Below, piece by piece: positions 46,621 to 58,749 of a DNA stretch of 64,000 bases. A program made the translations under genes and the position numbers. The notes under the pieces were generated by a model. That model was given only the letters and a program-made list of their open reading frames with translations, was not told where the DNA came from and did not search any database. The DNA is taken from assembly GCA_947652605.1 (NCBI GenBank), contig OX393577.1:23563466-23627465 (forward strand). Reading direction: 5' to 3'. How positions within the stretch are numbered: position 1 is the first letter of the stretch; each line of letters begins with the position of its first letter. Source of the stretch: Elmis aenea (lineage: Eukaryota > Arthropoda > Insecta > Coleoptera > Elmidae).

Positions 46621-47351
46621 AATCGAAAAAACTTGATTTTAGTGGTAAATACCTTGCATGTGTAATGGATACACGCAATAGAATATGTAATGTATTACAC
46701 ATTTATTTACAATGATTAAACAATGCAGCCCATGTGAAATAAAACACTAATGGCTGGCTGGCTTTGTTCTGCTTGTCTTTATTTCTTGTAAAAAACAGAA
46801 TTATACTTCCTAAAACCTTTTTCTGGTACCTACTAGTAAGTTTTTCACTAAACCATCTAGGTATTTAATTCTGTGGTATTTATATTTTTGTGCACAAAAA
46901 TAATTTATTGTAGTTTCATTAGGTATTCTTCTTCAGTTATATTATATTGAGATTGCCTTTTTGTTTCCAAGCCTAAGTATGTCGTAAATACAGAATTTTA
47001 GGATGTGCTCTTATTATTACCTACCATATGTTGCATGATACATACACGCACAGTTATTGTGTGGAGATGCATTAAATATTATCATTCAGGTATGTAGATT
47101 GCATGATATCAATCCTGTTTTCTCATAACTTGTACGATGAACTTAAAAAAATGTGTTTGGTAGCGTGTACAATGTTAAAATGTTGCATATTTGTACTTTT
47201 CTTAAAGCAAATTGTTATAATTAAGAATATATAAGGATGTTTTAATTTAAAGTTATGTAGTAGGTATAATATTCGTAATTATCATCACTACTGCATTAGC
47301 GTTTACGCCACTACAATGTTGTTTGATGTTTAAAATTTGTGTTTTTATAAT
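46621..47351. other. Stretch without recognised genes
   Basis: No coding motif or repeat recognised. Confidence 0.6.
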
Positions 47352-47857
47352 ATACAAGATGATTTACCCGGCGTTGCACGGGCGATTATAATTTTAATTA
47401 CTTTTTTAACTTGAATAAGCCCAATAATTCCAAATCATACACAAATGACATACTCTGATCACAATCATCTTTCCATTTTCTTATAATTCATTAAAAAATA
47501 ACTATTTATTGCTTAAAAATTGAATAATAACTCAAATTTATTTTCTTTCGTCTTGTTTCAATTAAAAATGTACTAATAAAAATAATACTTCATGTACATT
47601 TATTACTAATTGTATACAAAACAATCTTTACTTGAGAAATACACCGCGCCGTATCGTGTTTTGACCAGGTATTTGCCGACGTAAGATCGAATCCCGTCCA
47701 AGTGATTATTATTTTTTTTAAATTGGTAATATGCGCTTGTACTTAAAGTTTGGCGTTAGATCTGCAAGGTCCTAAATAGTAACTGTGCAAAATTTGGTCC
47801 CGATCGGTCAACGGACCTAGGATTCTATAGCGAACAAACAAACAAACAAACAAACAA
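47352..47857 (+). mobile_element. Non-LTR (RTE-type) 3' fragment or SINE with CAAA tail
   Basis: It starts near TTTACCCGGCGTTGCACGGG, a sequence common in insect RTE-type elements. It carries TTTGGTCCCGATCGGTCAAC and ends ATTCTATAGCGAACAAACAA with a (CAAA)n microsatellite at about 47833-47857. The GATCGAATCCCGTCC block at about 47684 is one mismatch from a tRNA B box, so a SINE origin is possible. No ORF. Confidence 0.65.
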
Positions 47858-47939
47858 GCTCTTTTACATATATAGATTTCTTGGCAGTAACTAATGTTAT
47901 TATAATATTCTCAATATAACAATGGTGTTTTAGCATTGA

Positions 47940-48634
47940 TGGTAACTTTTTTTTGCACTTAAAATTATTGATATGTAAGGCTTGCCAAAAAACATTTTGT
48001 TAGGGGTAGAAATAATCGTATTATTTTCTACACAAAAACAAAAATTCATATTATTATCGTTAAAAACTCGGTTATACTTGATGGTACAAAACTTTTTTGG
48101 GTAAAAAGTTGTAGATTTTTTTACGCTTTGTAAATTGAAAACATTCATTTGTTTCAATATTGTTTAAATTCCCAGATAAATTCTAAACTTGCATTTTTTT
48201 AAATGGAAATTATAGTTGGCTATGACCTCATGAGAAAGCATTTTTTTCATCTTTTCAATAATATAAGGTTTAATGTATCTATTTTGATATTTAGGCTCAA
48301 AACAAATAAAATTCATCAAAATGTGCCTATGAAGTTATAGAATGCCATGAATTTAAACAATATTGAAATAAATGAATGGTTTGCGTAAAAAAATCTACAA
48401 CTTCTTCCCCAAAAATATTTTTGTACCGTCAAATATTACCGAGTTATTGACGATTTAAAAAAATGCCCATTTTGATTTTTGTTTATTATCTAGCGTGCCA
48501 TGGAACTTTTTTAAAACATTAACGCATCCCTGAATAGGTCTTAGAAAGAGAAACAGTTTGTCTAATTTAAACTTCTTTGTAGCTCTTATCGTTTACGAGA
48601 TCCCAATAGTGGCCCTTTTATGTGGACCACCCTG
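47940..48634. mobile_element. Foldback DNA element 8, CAGGGTGGTCC type, left end decayed
   Basis: The right end GTGGACCACCCTG stops at 48634. Arms about 48055-48175 and 48345-48460 are complementary (AAAGTTGTAGATTTTTTTACG, TTTGTTTCAATATTGTTTAAA). The centre contains the AGTTGGCTATGACC...ATATAAGG module found in other foldbacks. The left terminus is lost or unrecognisable. Confidence 0.75.
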
Positions 48635-51380
48635 TGTATCACTACTTAATTTACACTTTATTGAGTGTAAACTGTCCTTATACACTCGGAAAAATCTGTA
48701 CTTGCACTTCGATTTTTGTAGTGTTTTGCTGATTTATTATAAAAAAAATTGCCATGTCCTAAAACCTTTTGAAGCTTTTCTGTAAAATTAACTTTGACGT
48801 TTGTTAATGATTTTGCCATTAAAATTTAATTTTAGGCTTTAAACTAAAGGCCAGAAAACTGAACAAATTATAACTAGAAATAACTGCTAAATTGTTTTAC
48901 GTGTCAAAGTTTGCTATTTTACGAATTGTGCTGGTTTTATTGGGCTCCATTTGTTTTGAGTATAGAGCCTAAATACTCTCGGTTTCGGAAAGCCAATACT
49001 TACAGGAAATATTAGTTGTGCGTTCAGTATTTTAGGACAAAATATTGTAAAATGTAGGTGAAAAGCTTTTCGGTAACATGGTGGAAATTATGAGGGTATT
49101 GCTAATGTAACCACGTAATGATGCAGTAAAATTTTCTAAATCTAATCGGTTGCAAAACCTTTTCATCGTGCCATCCTGTAGGCTCCAATAACCGACAGAT
49201 GTAATATAGGCAAATGAGTACGTAGAAACTACCTACCGAAACGACTTTAATCAAATAAGCTATAAATTATAATTTGAATTCGAATGTAGTCATTGCATTC
49301 GTCGAGACAATGAATGAGGCAACTTAAATACCAGCCCGAAGAAATGAGTTCGCCGATTTACTATGCATACATTATAGTTTCGAATTGTAGCTTCAGAAAT
49401 TAACGCACGTCATGCTGTCAAACTGTCTTCGTTTATACGTTCGTTGTCAGTTAGTCAGTAACGTGCGTACGTTTGGAGAAGTTTTCTGCACGTGTTAAAG
49501 CAGTCCCGCGGGCGTCGGTTCACTTGTCCTCACTTCAGACCCGTTCATGTCAGCCACTTTACTACCAGACGCTATTATGGTTTATACTGGGATATTTAAT
49601 AGGCATGAGAATGCCTTCGGCTTATGTTAACTCTTTAGATATCCTGTCTTATGAGTACACAAGTCATGTAAATTATTTTTATATACCGGTGACGTTTACA
49701 TCCTAAATGCTGTTTAAATACATGGCATTATTTTATAGTTTGCGTTAACTGTTGGTTCATTAAAAGCAACTAAAACAAACTTAAGCTGTGCTTTTGCCAA
49801 GCGGACTTGGAAAATGTTGTGTGGGTTATTATTATTACATACTTAGTTTGTAATATATACTTTGCCAACCATAACGAGGGACATGTTTTTTGAGTTGTTT
49901 TTTGCTTCCACGAACAGGATTTTCGAAAAAAACATTTCTGTTGCACACATGTTACAACCCTTTAGAAATACAGTTTTATATAACAAGAGGGAGATTAATT
50001 TGTTTCGCTGCACGTAGCGAGGAAATAACTGGTAGCTTTTGTATAACTCGAAGCAGTCTTGTTAAAGATTAGTTGAAACAATTCTGCCATCAATTTGTCA
50101 CATGTAGCAACCGTAATTCAATAGGTTTGTTCTAGCAAGGCTATGTACTATCCAATGTACTATCAGGTTTATGTGCAGTATCGATATCGCGTTCCAGCAC
50201 AGTCTGTGATAGTTCACCGGACGGGTTAGTCAGCTGTTCCAACCTTCCAACTGTTATAAAATTAATAGATGAACTAGTCAGTGTACGGTCAAAACAGTAC
50301 GGAATGAACGCATGTACTAGCGCTTGGATTTTTACACGCATGCGCTGCTCACAGCTAACGTGAGCGCTGGTAGCTCTGCATCGCCCGCCCAATCCCATTT
50401 AGTATTGGATTCTTAAGGTGTTTAGTGTTTACCCATGCGATGCGCACATTTCTATGAACCCAATAGACACAAATGTCATTTGCAGTTAGGGATGTCGTTA
50501 AATCGTTCCAGCAGCGACTAATACATTAATTAGTACATTGTTGACGCATGGGCATAACACAGTTCATGTATCAGTACATGGATTGGTAAATATGGGTCTG
50601 TTGGAACAAACCTAATGTATCAATTTTTCTTTAGGACTGTAGAGTCTTAGCAAAAAAAGTTTTGATTTATGTTAAGCACAAACTTTTTAAAATCCTACAT
50701 GGAAAATATATTTCATGTTTTATAGTTCTTGGCAAAAAATAAATTATGGCTAATATATTTTTCTCTCATTTGAGAATTAGAGCAAAATTCGGTTAATTTG
50801 ATCATGAGGTGTAATTTTGTTGTTTAAGATTTGATATTGTTTTGTAACTATGACTTATTTTTTTGCGTTATTTGACAACTATTGAGAACAAGTCATATAA
50901 TTCGAAACGTGACGTATTCAAAACTATTCCCATTCTTGGACATCCGAATAAGTGAAATCCTTATGCTAAATACTTAAATTATTTAAGTGATTCATTTATT
51001 AAGATAAAAAAGTGTAGGTAATTCAAAATCACTTATGTATTTCTCGTAGGATCTCTTTTTGAAATGCTAGACCAGTTTTAAGACTCCCGTTTCTTCTTAC
51101 TATGTTTCTTAATGCATTTTAAATGCCCTGTAAAGTTAAGTTAACTTTTTTTAAAATCTCTATTGAGAGTTATGCGGAACACTTCTTGATCGAATAGGCT
51201 TCATTTGATAATTTTCGTTCTTAAAGCAATAAATTGAGAAATCATCGTTTAAGTTAATAGTTATCCTGCTTTAGGTCAGTTGGTAGTAAACTGCACTCTC
51301 AAATTTATTTGTTTTAAAACACAACGAAGTTTTTTATTTCATGACTTACAATTAGGTACTGATTCCTAAAGTTTGAAGTG
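48635..51380. other. Repeat-poor stretch with two GC-richer patches, possible regulatory or 5' exon sequence
   Basis: This is the longest repeat-free stretch. At 49390-49560 the sequence is GC-richer and includes GTTGTCAGTTAGTCAGTAAC (TCAGTT fits an arthropod initiator), followed by a 77-codon frame at 49473-49706 of unknown nature. At 50141-50400 another GC-richer patch holds ACGCATGCGC, an NRF-1/Ewg-like palindrome. No splice-supported gene can be assembled from sequence alone, so this is only a candidate promoter area. Confidence 0.25.
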
Positions 51381-51645
51381 CAGTAATCCCTCCATTAACG
51401 CGAGTAATTGGCTCCACAAAAACAGCGCGTAAAAAAAAACGCGTAAGAAGCCGTGAGATGTGTGTTTAAAATAGGGATTTGTTCCATATTTTCAAATATT
51501 TTACTCTTGCTGGGCTATAAAAGTTAAACTAAAGTTTTTCTTTTGAACATACATCATATAAGAATAAGAGGTTATTGCAAAAAAAATACACTTTTTATTT
51601 TTATACATACATCAGTAGCTGGACTTTAAAAAGAGTTCTTTAAAA

Positions 51646-52369
51646 TCGGTGTCGTGCGAATTCATCCGTGCTTGTTCATCCGAACGGCAAAATCGTGCGG
51701 ATTCATCCTAGCCTACCTGCGTTAATGCGAACCCTTACCTTCTAGGAATTATAGCTACCTGTCGCTCAGCGGGGGCTGGACTAGTTAAATGTAATTGAAA
51801 ATCTTGTTAGAATATTAAAATGAAAAGATCTTATTTTGAACATTTGAATTTATTTCAGAATAAATTTATGTTTTTCTCACTATTTAAAATATTATCAATA
51901 CTCTGATTTGACAAAATAACCCGCTTCGTCCAAAACTGCTATTTAAAAGAATTGCTGGTATGTAAATTTCAATTATTGTTAGTTATTAGTAGATATAACA
52001 ACATCATGACTTCTGCTGTACAATTTGTTTAAACCAAAAGGGGGCAAGCCAATGGCCCTTTTTGATGGTTATCAATACACGTCAAAAAGGCAAAATAAAG
52101 ACGGTACAAAAATTAGGTATAATGATGTAATATGCTTTTTATTGTATTTCATTTTTGTAATTTATTTGTATAAAATATATCACGCACGCATTTCAATTTA
52201 AAATCTTTTTCATTTATTCCGTATTACTTGCCAAATCATTGCAAATACAATTAGCCTGGCCTTCCGCTGGGCGACAGGTAGCTATAATTCCTATAAGGTA
52301 AGGGTTCACATTAACACAGGTAGGCTCGGATGAATCCGCACGATTTTGGCGTGCGGATGAAACAACACT
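51646..52369. mobile_element. Palindromic element with TCATCCGCACG arms, nested
   Basis: The left block (about 51650-51783: CGTGCGGATTCATCC, GCGAACCCTTACCTT, ATTATAGCTACCTGTCGC) is complementary to the right block (about 52258-52365). Arms are about 110-120 bp around an AT-rich core. It has no coding content; exact termini and target duplication are unclear. Confidence 0.7.
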
Positions 52370-52499
52370 GCACTTTTAAAATCGTTGCATACTAACTGCA
52401 AAAGTTCTAATAACATCAATATTAAACTTTATGACCCTGCCTTAATCTAATCCTCCATTCCAATTATTGCATCTTAATATTTTTGAACCCTGGATTATA

Positions 52500-54318
52500 C
52501 AGGGTGAGTCACGACGGACGCGTCGGAGTTTTATGGCCAAACGGTTTATATTTTCTAATTTCTGTCGCTGTTAGATTATGTAAGTCAATAAGGGCTACAT
52601 TTTAAAAATATTTTTAAATATACAGGGTGCTCCAAAAAAGAGTGGCATATCAAAGTTATACTTTTTCTTATGGAACACCCTGTATATTTTTACATTTTTG
52701 GATTTCTCTTTAAATTTACTTCAAAAAATGTATAAGGTTATATGGATCTAAAGTCAACCGTTTTCGTGAAAATTGCATTTTCATGAAAATACAGTATTTT
52801 CAAAAATTTTCAACATTTAAAAACTTTGAGAAGTCTGAAGAAATTCGCTTGGAGATAAGATTGACAATAGATTATGTAACACTTTGCATGACCTACATTT
52901 TTAAAATATTATACAGGGCGTTTTTTACGCTTGGTCAAACTTGTGAAACTTTAAACATCGATAACTCATTTTTTTTAAATACAACACCCTATATTTTTTT
53001 GTACCGTCTTATAGAAAATTTAATTCTCTTTCGAAAACATAAAGGCTGTTTTTCACCTTAAATTGATATTTTCCGAGATATCGCGATTTTATTGTTAATT
53101 ATTAGGGCAAAGTAATATTTTCAAGTAGGCTATGAAGGTAGAAGCGGTAATTTGAAACAATTGAAAGAAAAAACAAGAAACTTATAATTTTGTCGTGTTC
53201 CTACACATTTTTGACATTTTTTTAATAAGAAAGTTGTAGTTTTACCATTTTTACGTTTAAATAGAGGTTTCTCATCAGGGCCACAATATTTTTCATATAA
53301 TTGAGTTTGATCGTTTGCCAAGTCCTAAAAACCGATTGATAATGTATTAGGTACGCGAACGGAACGCTGATTTAAAAAAAAAGTAATACTGACTTGTCTA
53401 ATTTTACATTTAAAAAAAAAACATGGTTGGTACTGTTTTCGGTAGAGTGTCGTAGTGTCGTATCGTAAACAGACAAAAATTGGTTTATAGGATTTAGTAA
53501 TTATCTTATAACACTGGTCCAATAAATAAATGCATAAATAATTTTAAAAACTCTCTATTTAAACGTAAGTATGGTAAAACTACAACTTTCCTATAAACAT
53601 ATGTCAAAAGTGTGTAGGCAAACGATAAAATTATAAGTTTCTGTTTTTTTTTTCAATTGTTTCAAATTACCGCTGTCTACCTTCATAGCCTACTTGAAAA
53701 TATTACTTTGCCCTAATAATTAACAATAAAATCGCGATATCTCGGAAAATATCAATTTTAGGTGAAAAACAGCCTTAATATTTTCGAAAGAGAATTAAAT
53801 TTTCTATAAGACGGTACAAAAAAATATAGGGTGTTGTATTTAAAAAAAATGAGTTATCGATGTTTAAAGTTTCACAAGTTTGACCAAGCGTAAAAAACGC
53901 CCTGTATAATATTTTAAAAATGTAGGTCATGCAAAGTGTTACATAATCTATTGTCAATCTTATCTCCAAGCGAATTTCCCCAGACTTGTCAAAGTGTTCA
54001 AATGTTGAAAATTTTTGAAAATACTGTATTTTCATGAAAATGCAATTTTCACGAAAACGGTTGACTTTAGACCCATATAACCTTTTACATTTTTTGAAGT
54101 AAATTTAAAGAGGAATCCAAAAATGTAAAAATATACAGGGTGTTCCATAAGAAAAAGTATAACTTTGATATGCCACTCTTTTTTGGAGCACCCTGTATGT
54201 TTGAAAATATTTTTAAAATGTAGCCCTTATTGACTTACAAAATCTAACAGCGACAAAAGTTCGAAAATATATACCGTTTGGCCATAAAACTCCGACGCGT
54301 CCGTCGTGACTCACCCTG
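52500..54318. mobile_element. Foldback DNA element 9, CAGGGTGAGTCACGACGG type, 1.8 kb
   Basis: CAGGGTGAGTCACGACGGAC at 52500 and its complement ending GTGACTCACCCTG at 54318 are next to TA. The arms are about 770 bp and nearly identical. The mirrored ORFs 52783-53061 (+) and 53775-54035 (-) differ by only a few residues because they are the two arms. Each arm also holds a roughly 55-60-bp mini-palindrome with its own CAGGGTG...CACCCTG ends (52624-52682 and about 54136-54195). Spacer 53269-53551 has no recognisable domain. Confidence 0.93.
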
Positions 54319-54441
54319 TATGGTACTTATTGATTCGAAGTTAATTTTTAAAGACATTCAATCTAGTGTTTAGTAGATTATTTAAAATTTAAAAATAATT
54401 CACCGCGCCAATGTGAATTTGCGTAAATAGAGGGAATACTG

Positions 54442-55097
54442 TATTGCTTTAGAGGTAATTCTAGCAAAAATTAAAATTAAATTCAAAAGTCAAACTCCCA
54501 CATGCATCCAAGTTTTAATATTTGTTGAATTGTACTAAATTAATCGTATGATGAACTTAACATGGCAGATGTAGCTGGAGGAATGTTCGCAATGCAATGT
54601 AAATAAAAGTAAAGTTAGTTGGATGTAGGTTGCACTCGTTAATTTGCCGATGGCGTTATTTAACTCCACTGTCATATTTCATAGTGCCAACATGGGGAGG
54701 TAAATTGAATGTCGTGCTATTTGTTGCAATCATATATCATGTATTTGTTTTTAAATAACTGGATTGTGGTTTATACTGAATGTATGTGATTATTTATAAT
54801 AAAAACGGCAAACTGACAACTAAGTTTTGCTATTTTTATTAGAATTCTATTACAGCCTCAATAAGGTACATCTGATTAACCGGTGTTTAAATTTCCATTG
54901 TGCTATAATGTACGAATAAAACGTGTACTAATTGGTGAATAAAAGCTCTGGATATATTTATTTTGTATGGGACTTAAAAAGTGACATTTGTGAAGAATGT
55001 TACAACGTATTACTCAAAAACGGTTTATTTTAGGTACAAAGACTTTATAAGTGTTCGATAGAAATTTGATTTAGCAATGAAATATTACAAAATATAC
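54442..55097. other. Stretch without recognised genes
   Basis: No coding motif or terminal repeat. It ends at the lone CAGGGTGTTC terminus at 55098. Confidence 0.6.
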
Positions 55098-55382
55098 AGG
55101 GTGTTCTATATACAGCGTTTCTCAAACTATGGGTCGCGTTAAATTTTTATTGGGTCACGAAACGGAACTGTTTTAATAAAAATACAAAGAAAAATAAAAA
55201 TAAAAAATAAATGCCAGTTTTTTTTTGAAGTTTATGTTTTAAAATGACATTTCTATTTTTTTCAAAAAATTCCTTGTGGGGATCGGACGCGGGGAGGGGG
55301 TCTCCATCCCCGCAAGAAAATTTTTGGGTGCCTCGAGCAACAATTTGCCTGGACCCTCTCGACTAAAGCCGTATGGGTCGTA

Positions 55383-56454
55383 CAGGGTGGTCCAAATTCG
55401 ATAGGATTACATGGGTATCTCGCTTAATAGTCAAGATAGAGAAACGATAAAATTACTAAAAATGTGCAGTTTTTTAGGACAAACAGAAAAATTCTGCCCA
55501 ATATGAATATAGACAAACCATGGCAACCACCAAAATGAATAGTTTTATATTGAAATATTTGATGGTTCATGTTTACTTATTTTATTTTTTACTCAAAAAC
55601 GGTAGGTTTTACGAGAAAAACTAATGAATAAAAAATATCTAAATAAATCAAGCTTTCAAAACAAAACAAAATTAATTGCAAAATTTTAACCCACCAAAAG
55701 TTCTGATTAAAAAAAAACAACAGGGGTCGCACTTTTCAGCGCCCTGTAAAGGTGGGACATGATTAAAAAATTACTATTAAAAACCTTTTAATAAGTATAA
55801 AACATCTGCCAAATATCATTCTCCTACATATATCCAAATATGAGAAATAAAATAAAAACCTAATTTTACCACTCGGGGAGGGGGGGGGGTGTAACTCCGA
55901 AAGGAGACGTCTAAGAAAAACATTTTACCTATATGAAAGACCCCTCTTAATTTTCGATAAGGAATCACCACCCGATTTTTTTTGCAATACTTAAGAAACA
56001 CCCTGTATGTGTCATATCTCCCTTATTGTTTTAAATATCGAAAAAGTTTATGAAGATTATTTTTAGATATTTGTATGTAGCTTTTAATAGTACTAAAAAA
56101 AAATTTTTACACTCGCCGGTAAACAGTTATAACACAAAATCACCTTTTTTTAAGCTATAGTTGGCTATGACCTTATTCCTTATTTTTTTCTCTTTCCAAA
56201 TATATAAAGTTGATGTATTTATTTTCAATAATACGCAAGTTACAAAGGTTTTTTATTTTTTTTTAAAGATGAGTAATAAAAAGTAGGCTATGAAAACAAA
56301 AAGAAAACAAGAAAAACCGGAAATGATTTAATATATTTGAGATTTGTTTTGAGTTTGTCTCAAAAATTTGTACATTTTTTGTAATATAACCGTTTCTCTA
56401 TCTTGACTATTAAGCGATATACCCACGTAATTCCATCGAATTTGGACCACCCTG
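55383..56454. mobile_element. Foldback DNA element 10, CAGGGTGGTCCAAATTCG type, with nested half element
   Basis: CAGGGTGGTCCAAATTCGAT at 55383 and its complement CGAATTTGGACCACCCTG at 56454 are each next to TA. The subterminal TATCTCGCTTAATAGTCAAG block is mirrored. It belongs to the same family as the right arm at 30915-31169. It is interrupted at about 55491-56005 by the right half of the foldback-3 family, whose own end GAAACACCCTG stops at 56005. Confidence 0.88.
55491..56005. mobile_element. Half copy of the foldback-3 family, nested
   Basis: It matches 8525-9037 in the same orientation, including CCAATATGAATATAGACAAA, TTTACTCAAAAACGGT-like text, AGGGGTCGCACTTTTCAGC and the GAAACACCCTG terminus. 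The other arm is absent. Confidence 0.85.
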
Positions 56455-56498
56455 TACTCTCATTTCCAGAAAAAGTTTGAGAAATGCCGTTCTATAAT

Positions 56499-56842
56499 AT
56501 TTACTCGTTTTCCAGAAGTAATTGAAAAATATTTAAATAAAAACAAATGTCATGTACAAAAATTAGGTTAAATAAAAAGCCTAGAGATGCACTTTTTTAT
56601 ACACACTTTCTAGTTATAAGCTTCTTCTTTCTTGTATTGGCCTATTTCTTTCAAAGTAAATGCATTATCTTAACTTTTTTGATAGTTCTAAAACTAACAG
56701 TCATAAATACCACAAAAAAAACTTGGTGTTTATTGTGTTGAAACTATTATGTGACGATAACTTGTTTATAATCGAATTATATAACAATGGAAGTAATCAT
56801 ATGTTAGTAGTATACCGCGCAGTTGATGTACTTAGTGCTTTT
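56499..56842. other. Stretch without recognised genes
   Basis: Two overlapping short ORFs (64 and 62 codons, hydrophobic) are unrecognised and probably chance. Confidence 0.55.
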
Positions 56843-56850
56843 CGTTAATG

Positions 56851-57125
56851 CAGTGGTTTCCAACCTGTGGAGCGCGCCCCCCTAGGGGGGCGCGAGGCTA
56901 TTGCTAGGGGGGCGCGCAGCTGTTACCAAAATATAATTTTTTAATACAAACAAACAAAACGAACTTTGTTTATACAGAATATAGTGTATTGTTTTGTAGT
57001 CCATTAAATAATTCTTATTTATCAGAACCGTATTTATGAAAATAGATTGTAACAAAAAGTGAGGGGGGCGCAAAAATTTTTTTTTTTAAAAGGGGGCGTA
57101 GGTACAAAAAGTTTGGAAACCACTG
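56851..57125. mobile_element. hAT MITE, CAGTGGTTTCCAA ends, 8-bp duplication
   Basis: CAGTGGTTTCCAACCTG at the left and AGTTTGGAAACCACTG at the right are inverted ends. CGTTAATG occurs perfectly on both sides (56843-56850 and 57126-57133). GGGGGGCGC blocks lie just inside both ends. It is 275 bp and non-coding. Confidence 0.93.
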
Positions 57126-57133
57126 CGTTAATG

Positions 57134-58749
57134 CATGATTAAATGGTCGTCTTACATGGAATATGCCCTGCAATAATTTTCTATTGGACAGCGAACACAA
57201 AATGCTAATTTTGCACCAACCGTTGCTAGCCAAGTATCGGTTACATTCATTAAGATAATTGTTATAGCATCTTTCATCTTTGAAACTATCGGTTGCAAAT
57301 TACCGGGCATAAACTAAGATCTGCAATTAACGACTGTAGACCTTCATTTTTAATCTAGATAATGTATTGTTATCGTTCACAAAACTGCGATAGCAAGAGG
57401 AAAATATTATAACGGGCTTTAGTGGATAGAATTAAAGCTTAACCACATCGGAGTCTCATTATTCATTCACAAAGTTGTTCGTAAATGCGATCATATATTT
57501 TGCCTAATCTAAGCACATTTGTGAGCCTCGAACATCTCAGGCAGGTGATGCAAACTACTGGAAATTTAATACGTCCATTTCCTGGCCGCAAATCCCTGCC
57601 GTCCCTAGGGAACCCAAAAACAGATGACCACAGGCCGGCGTTACCCTAAAATATTGGACCAAGACGTTTGTTCCGCAGGTGTTTTCGTTTGAATAGTAAT
57701 GTAAATGAGCTCGTTTCCATACAATTACAACCTTACACTATAAATTGTAACGAAGGCTTTACGATAAATACGCAGAATTGTCAAGTGAATATGACGTCGT
57801 AAATACCTCTAAAAGTTGTCGGAATAAGAACAGCGACCAATCAATAACCACACATTAAAACGTTTTCTGTTACATGAAAAAAAAAAGCTCTTTAAAAGCT
57901 AAGGCTTAAAATTGTGCATAAATTAATTTCTGTATTTGAAAATGTTTTTCTAATTTTTATAATCGTGGTGTAACAGTGATAAAAATAAGTGCCAATACCT
58001 TTTAAGATATTGCTGGTTATGGCAAGTAATTACTTTAACGAGAAAGTATTTACTTACTTGCAATTAAATAAACATAAGCTTGCACATATTTGTAAGTATT
58101 ACGTTGAAATTTTTACCATTAGATTAGTGTTTTCACATATGTGTAAAAATATGTCTAAAGCCATGTTATTTACTCGGAATGTTAATAAATCAATTTATTT
58201 CATAATATGAGAGACTATGCTCTATAACTTTTTTTTTGCCAAAAATACTGGATAATATTTATATCATATGTAGCTTCCAAAATCTAGGTAGAACTTTATC
58301 AAAAATGGGATGGAAATACAGCAATTGTTTTTTTTTAAGTTTCTTAAGTGTAGGCCATCTCTATTATTTTATTTGTTTTTAGAAATAATAGCAGCAAACT
58401 TTTTAAACCTAATTGGCGTAGGAAGCTGCAAATAATAACATGAAACATAAAAAAAAACTCAGTTAAAAATCACTCATCTTTTGTTCGAAGGATCTCTTGT
58501 CAGGTTCAAGACTCTTGTCTCTTTATCTGGTGCAGTTTTATTTTTAATTTTTAAATCAATCAACTATAAATGAATAAAAATGCAATGAAGAAACGAAGGG
58601 CTTAAAACTGGTGTAGCATTTCGACAAGAAATCCTTCGTAAAAAACATAAGTGATTTTTAATTACGCTAATTAATATTGAAACACTTGAGTAATTTAATA
58701 AATTATCAGTGTAGAAGATTTCATCCTGAAAGTAAGAATTAAAATATCG
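57134..58749. other. Repeat-poor stretch without recognised genes
   Basis: A GC-richer patch at about 57530-57680 contains no recognisable domain. The 73-codon ORF at 57989-58210 is unrecognised. Confidence 0.5.

Larger units (their letters stand above)
51381..54441. mobile_element. pogo/Tigger-type MITE (outer member of a nested stack)
   Basis: The left end CAGTAATCCCTCCATTAACG and right end complement (TTTACGCAAATTCACATTGG side, closing AGGGAATACTG at 54441) form inverted repeats of the pogo/Tigger style, followed by TA on the right. The interior holds two unrelated palindromes (about 51646-52369 and 52500-54318). Without them, about 520 bp remain. No transposase remnant. Confidence 0.75.
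55114..56489. mobile_element. hAT MITE with CAGCGTTTCTCAAAC ends (nested stack)
   Basis: The left end CAGCGTTTCTCAAACTATGG and right end complement CGGCATTTCTCAAACTTTTT are inverted. The near-duplicated flank TTCTATA lies on each side (55105-55111 and 56490-56496). It has itself landed a few bases inside a CAGGGTGTTC terminus that starts at 55098. The interior includes GGGTCGCGTTAAATTT typical of such MITEs, and most of it is the CAGGGTGG element at 55383-56454. Confidence 0.75.

Noticed and set aside
47684..47700. tRNA gene
   Set aside because: A single B-box-like stretch with a mismatch lies inside an RTE/SINE-like 3' fragment.
52783..54035. Near-identical 92- and 86-codon ORFs on opposite strands as paired genes
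   Set aside because: They lie at mirrored positions in the arms of the 52500-54318 foldback; similarity follows from the inverted duplication.
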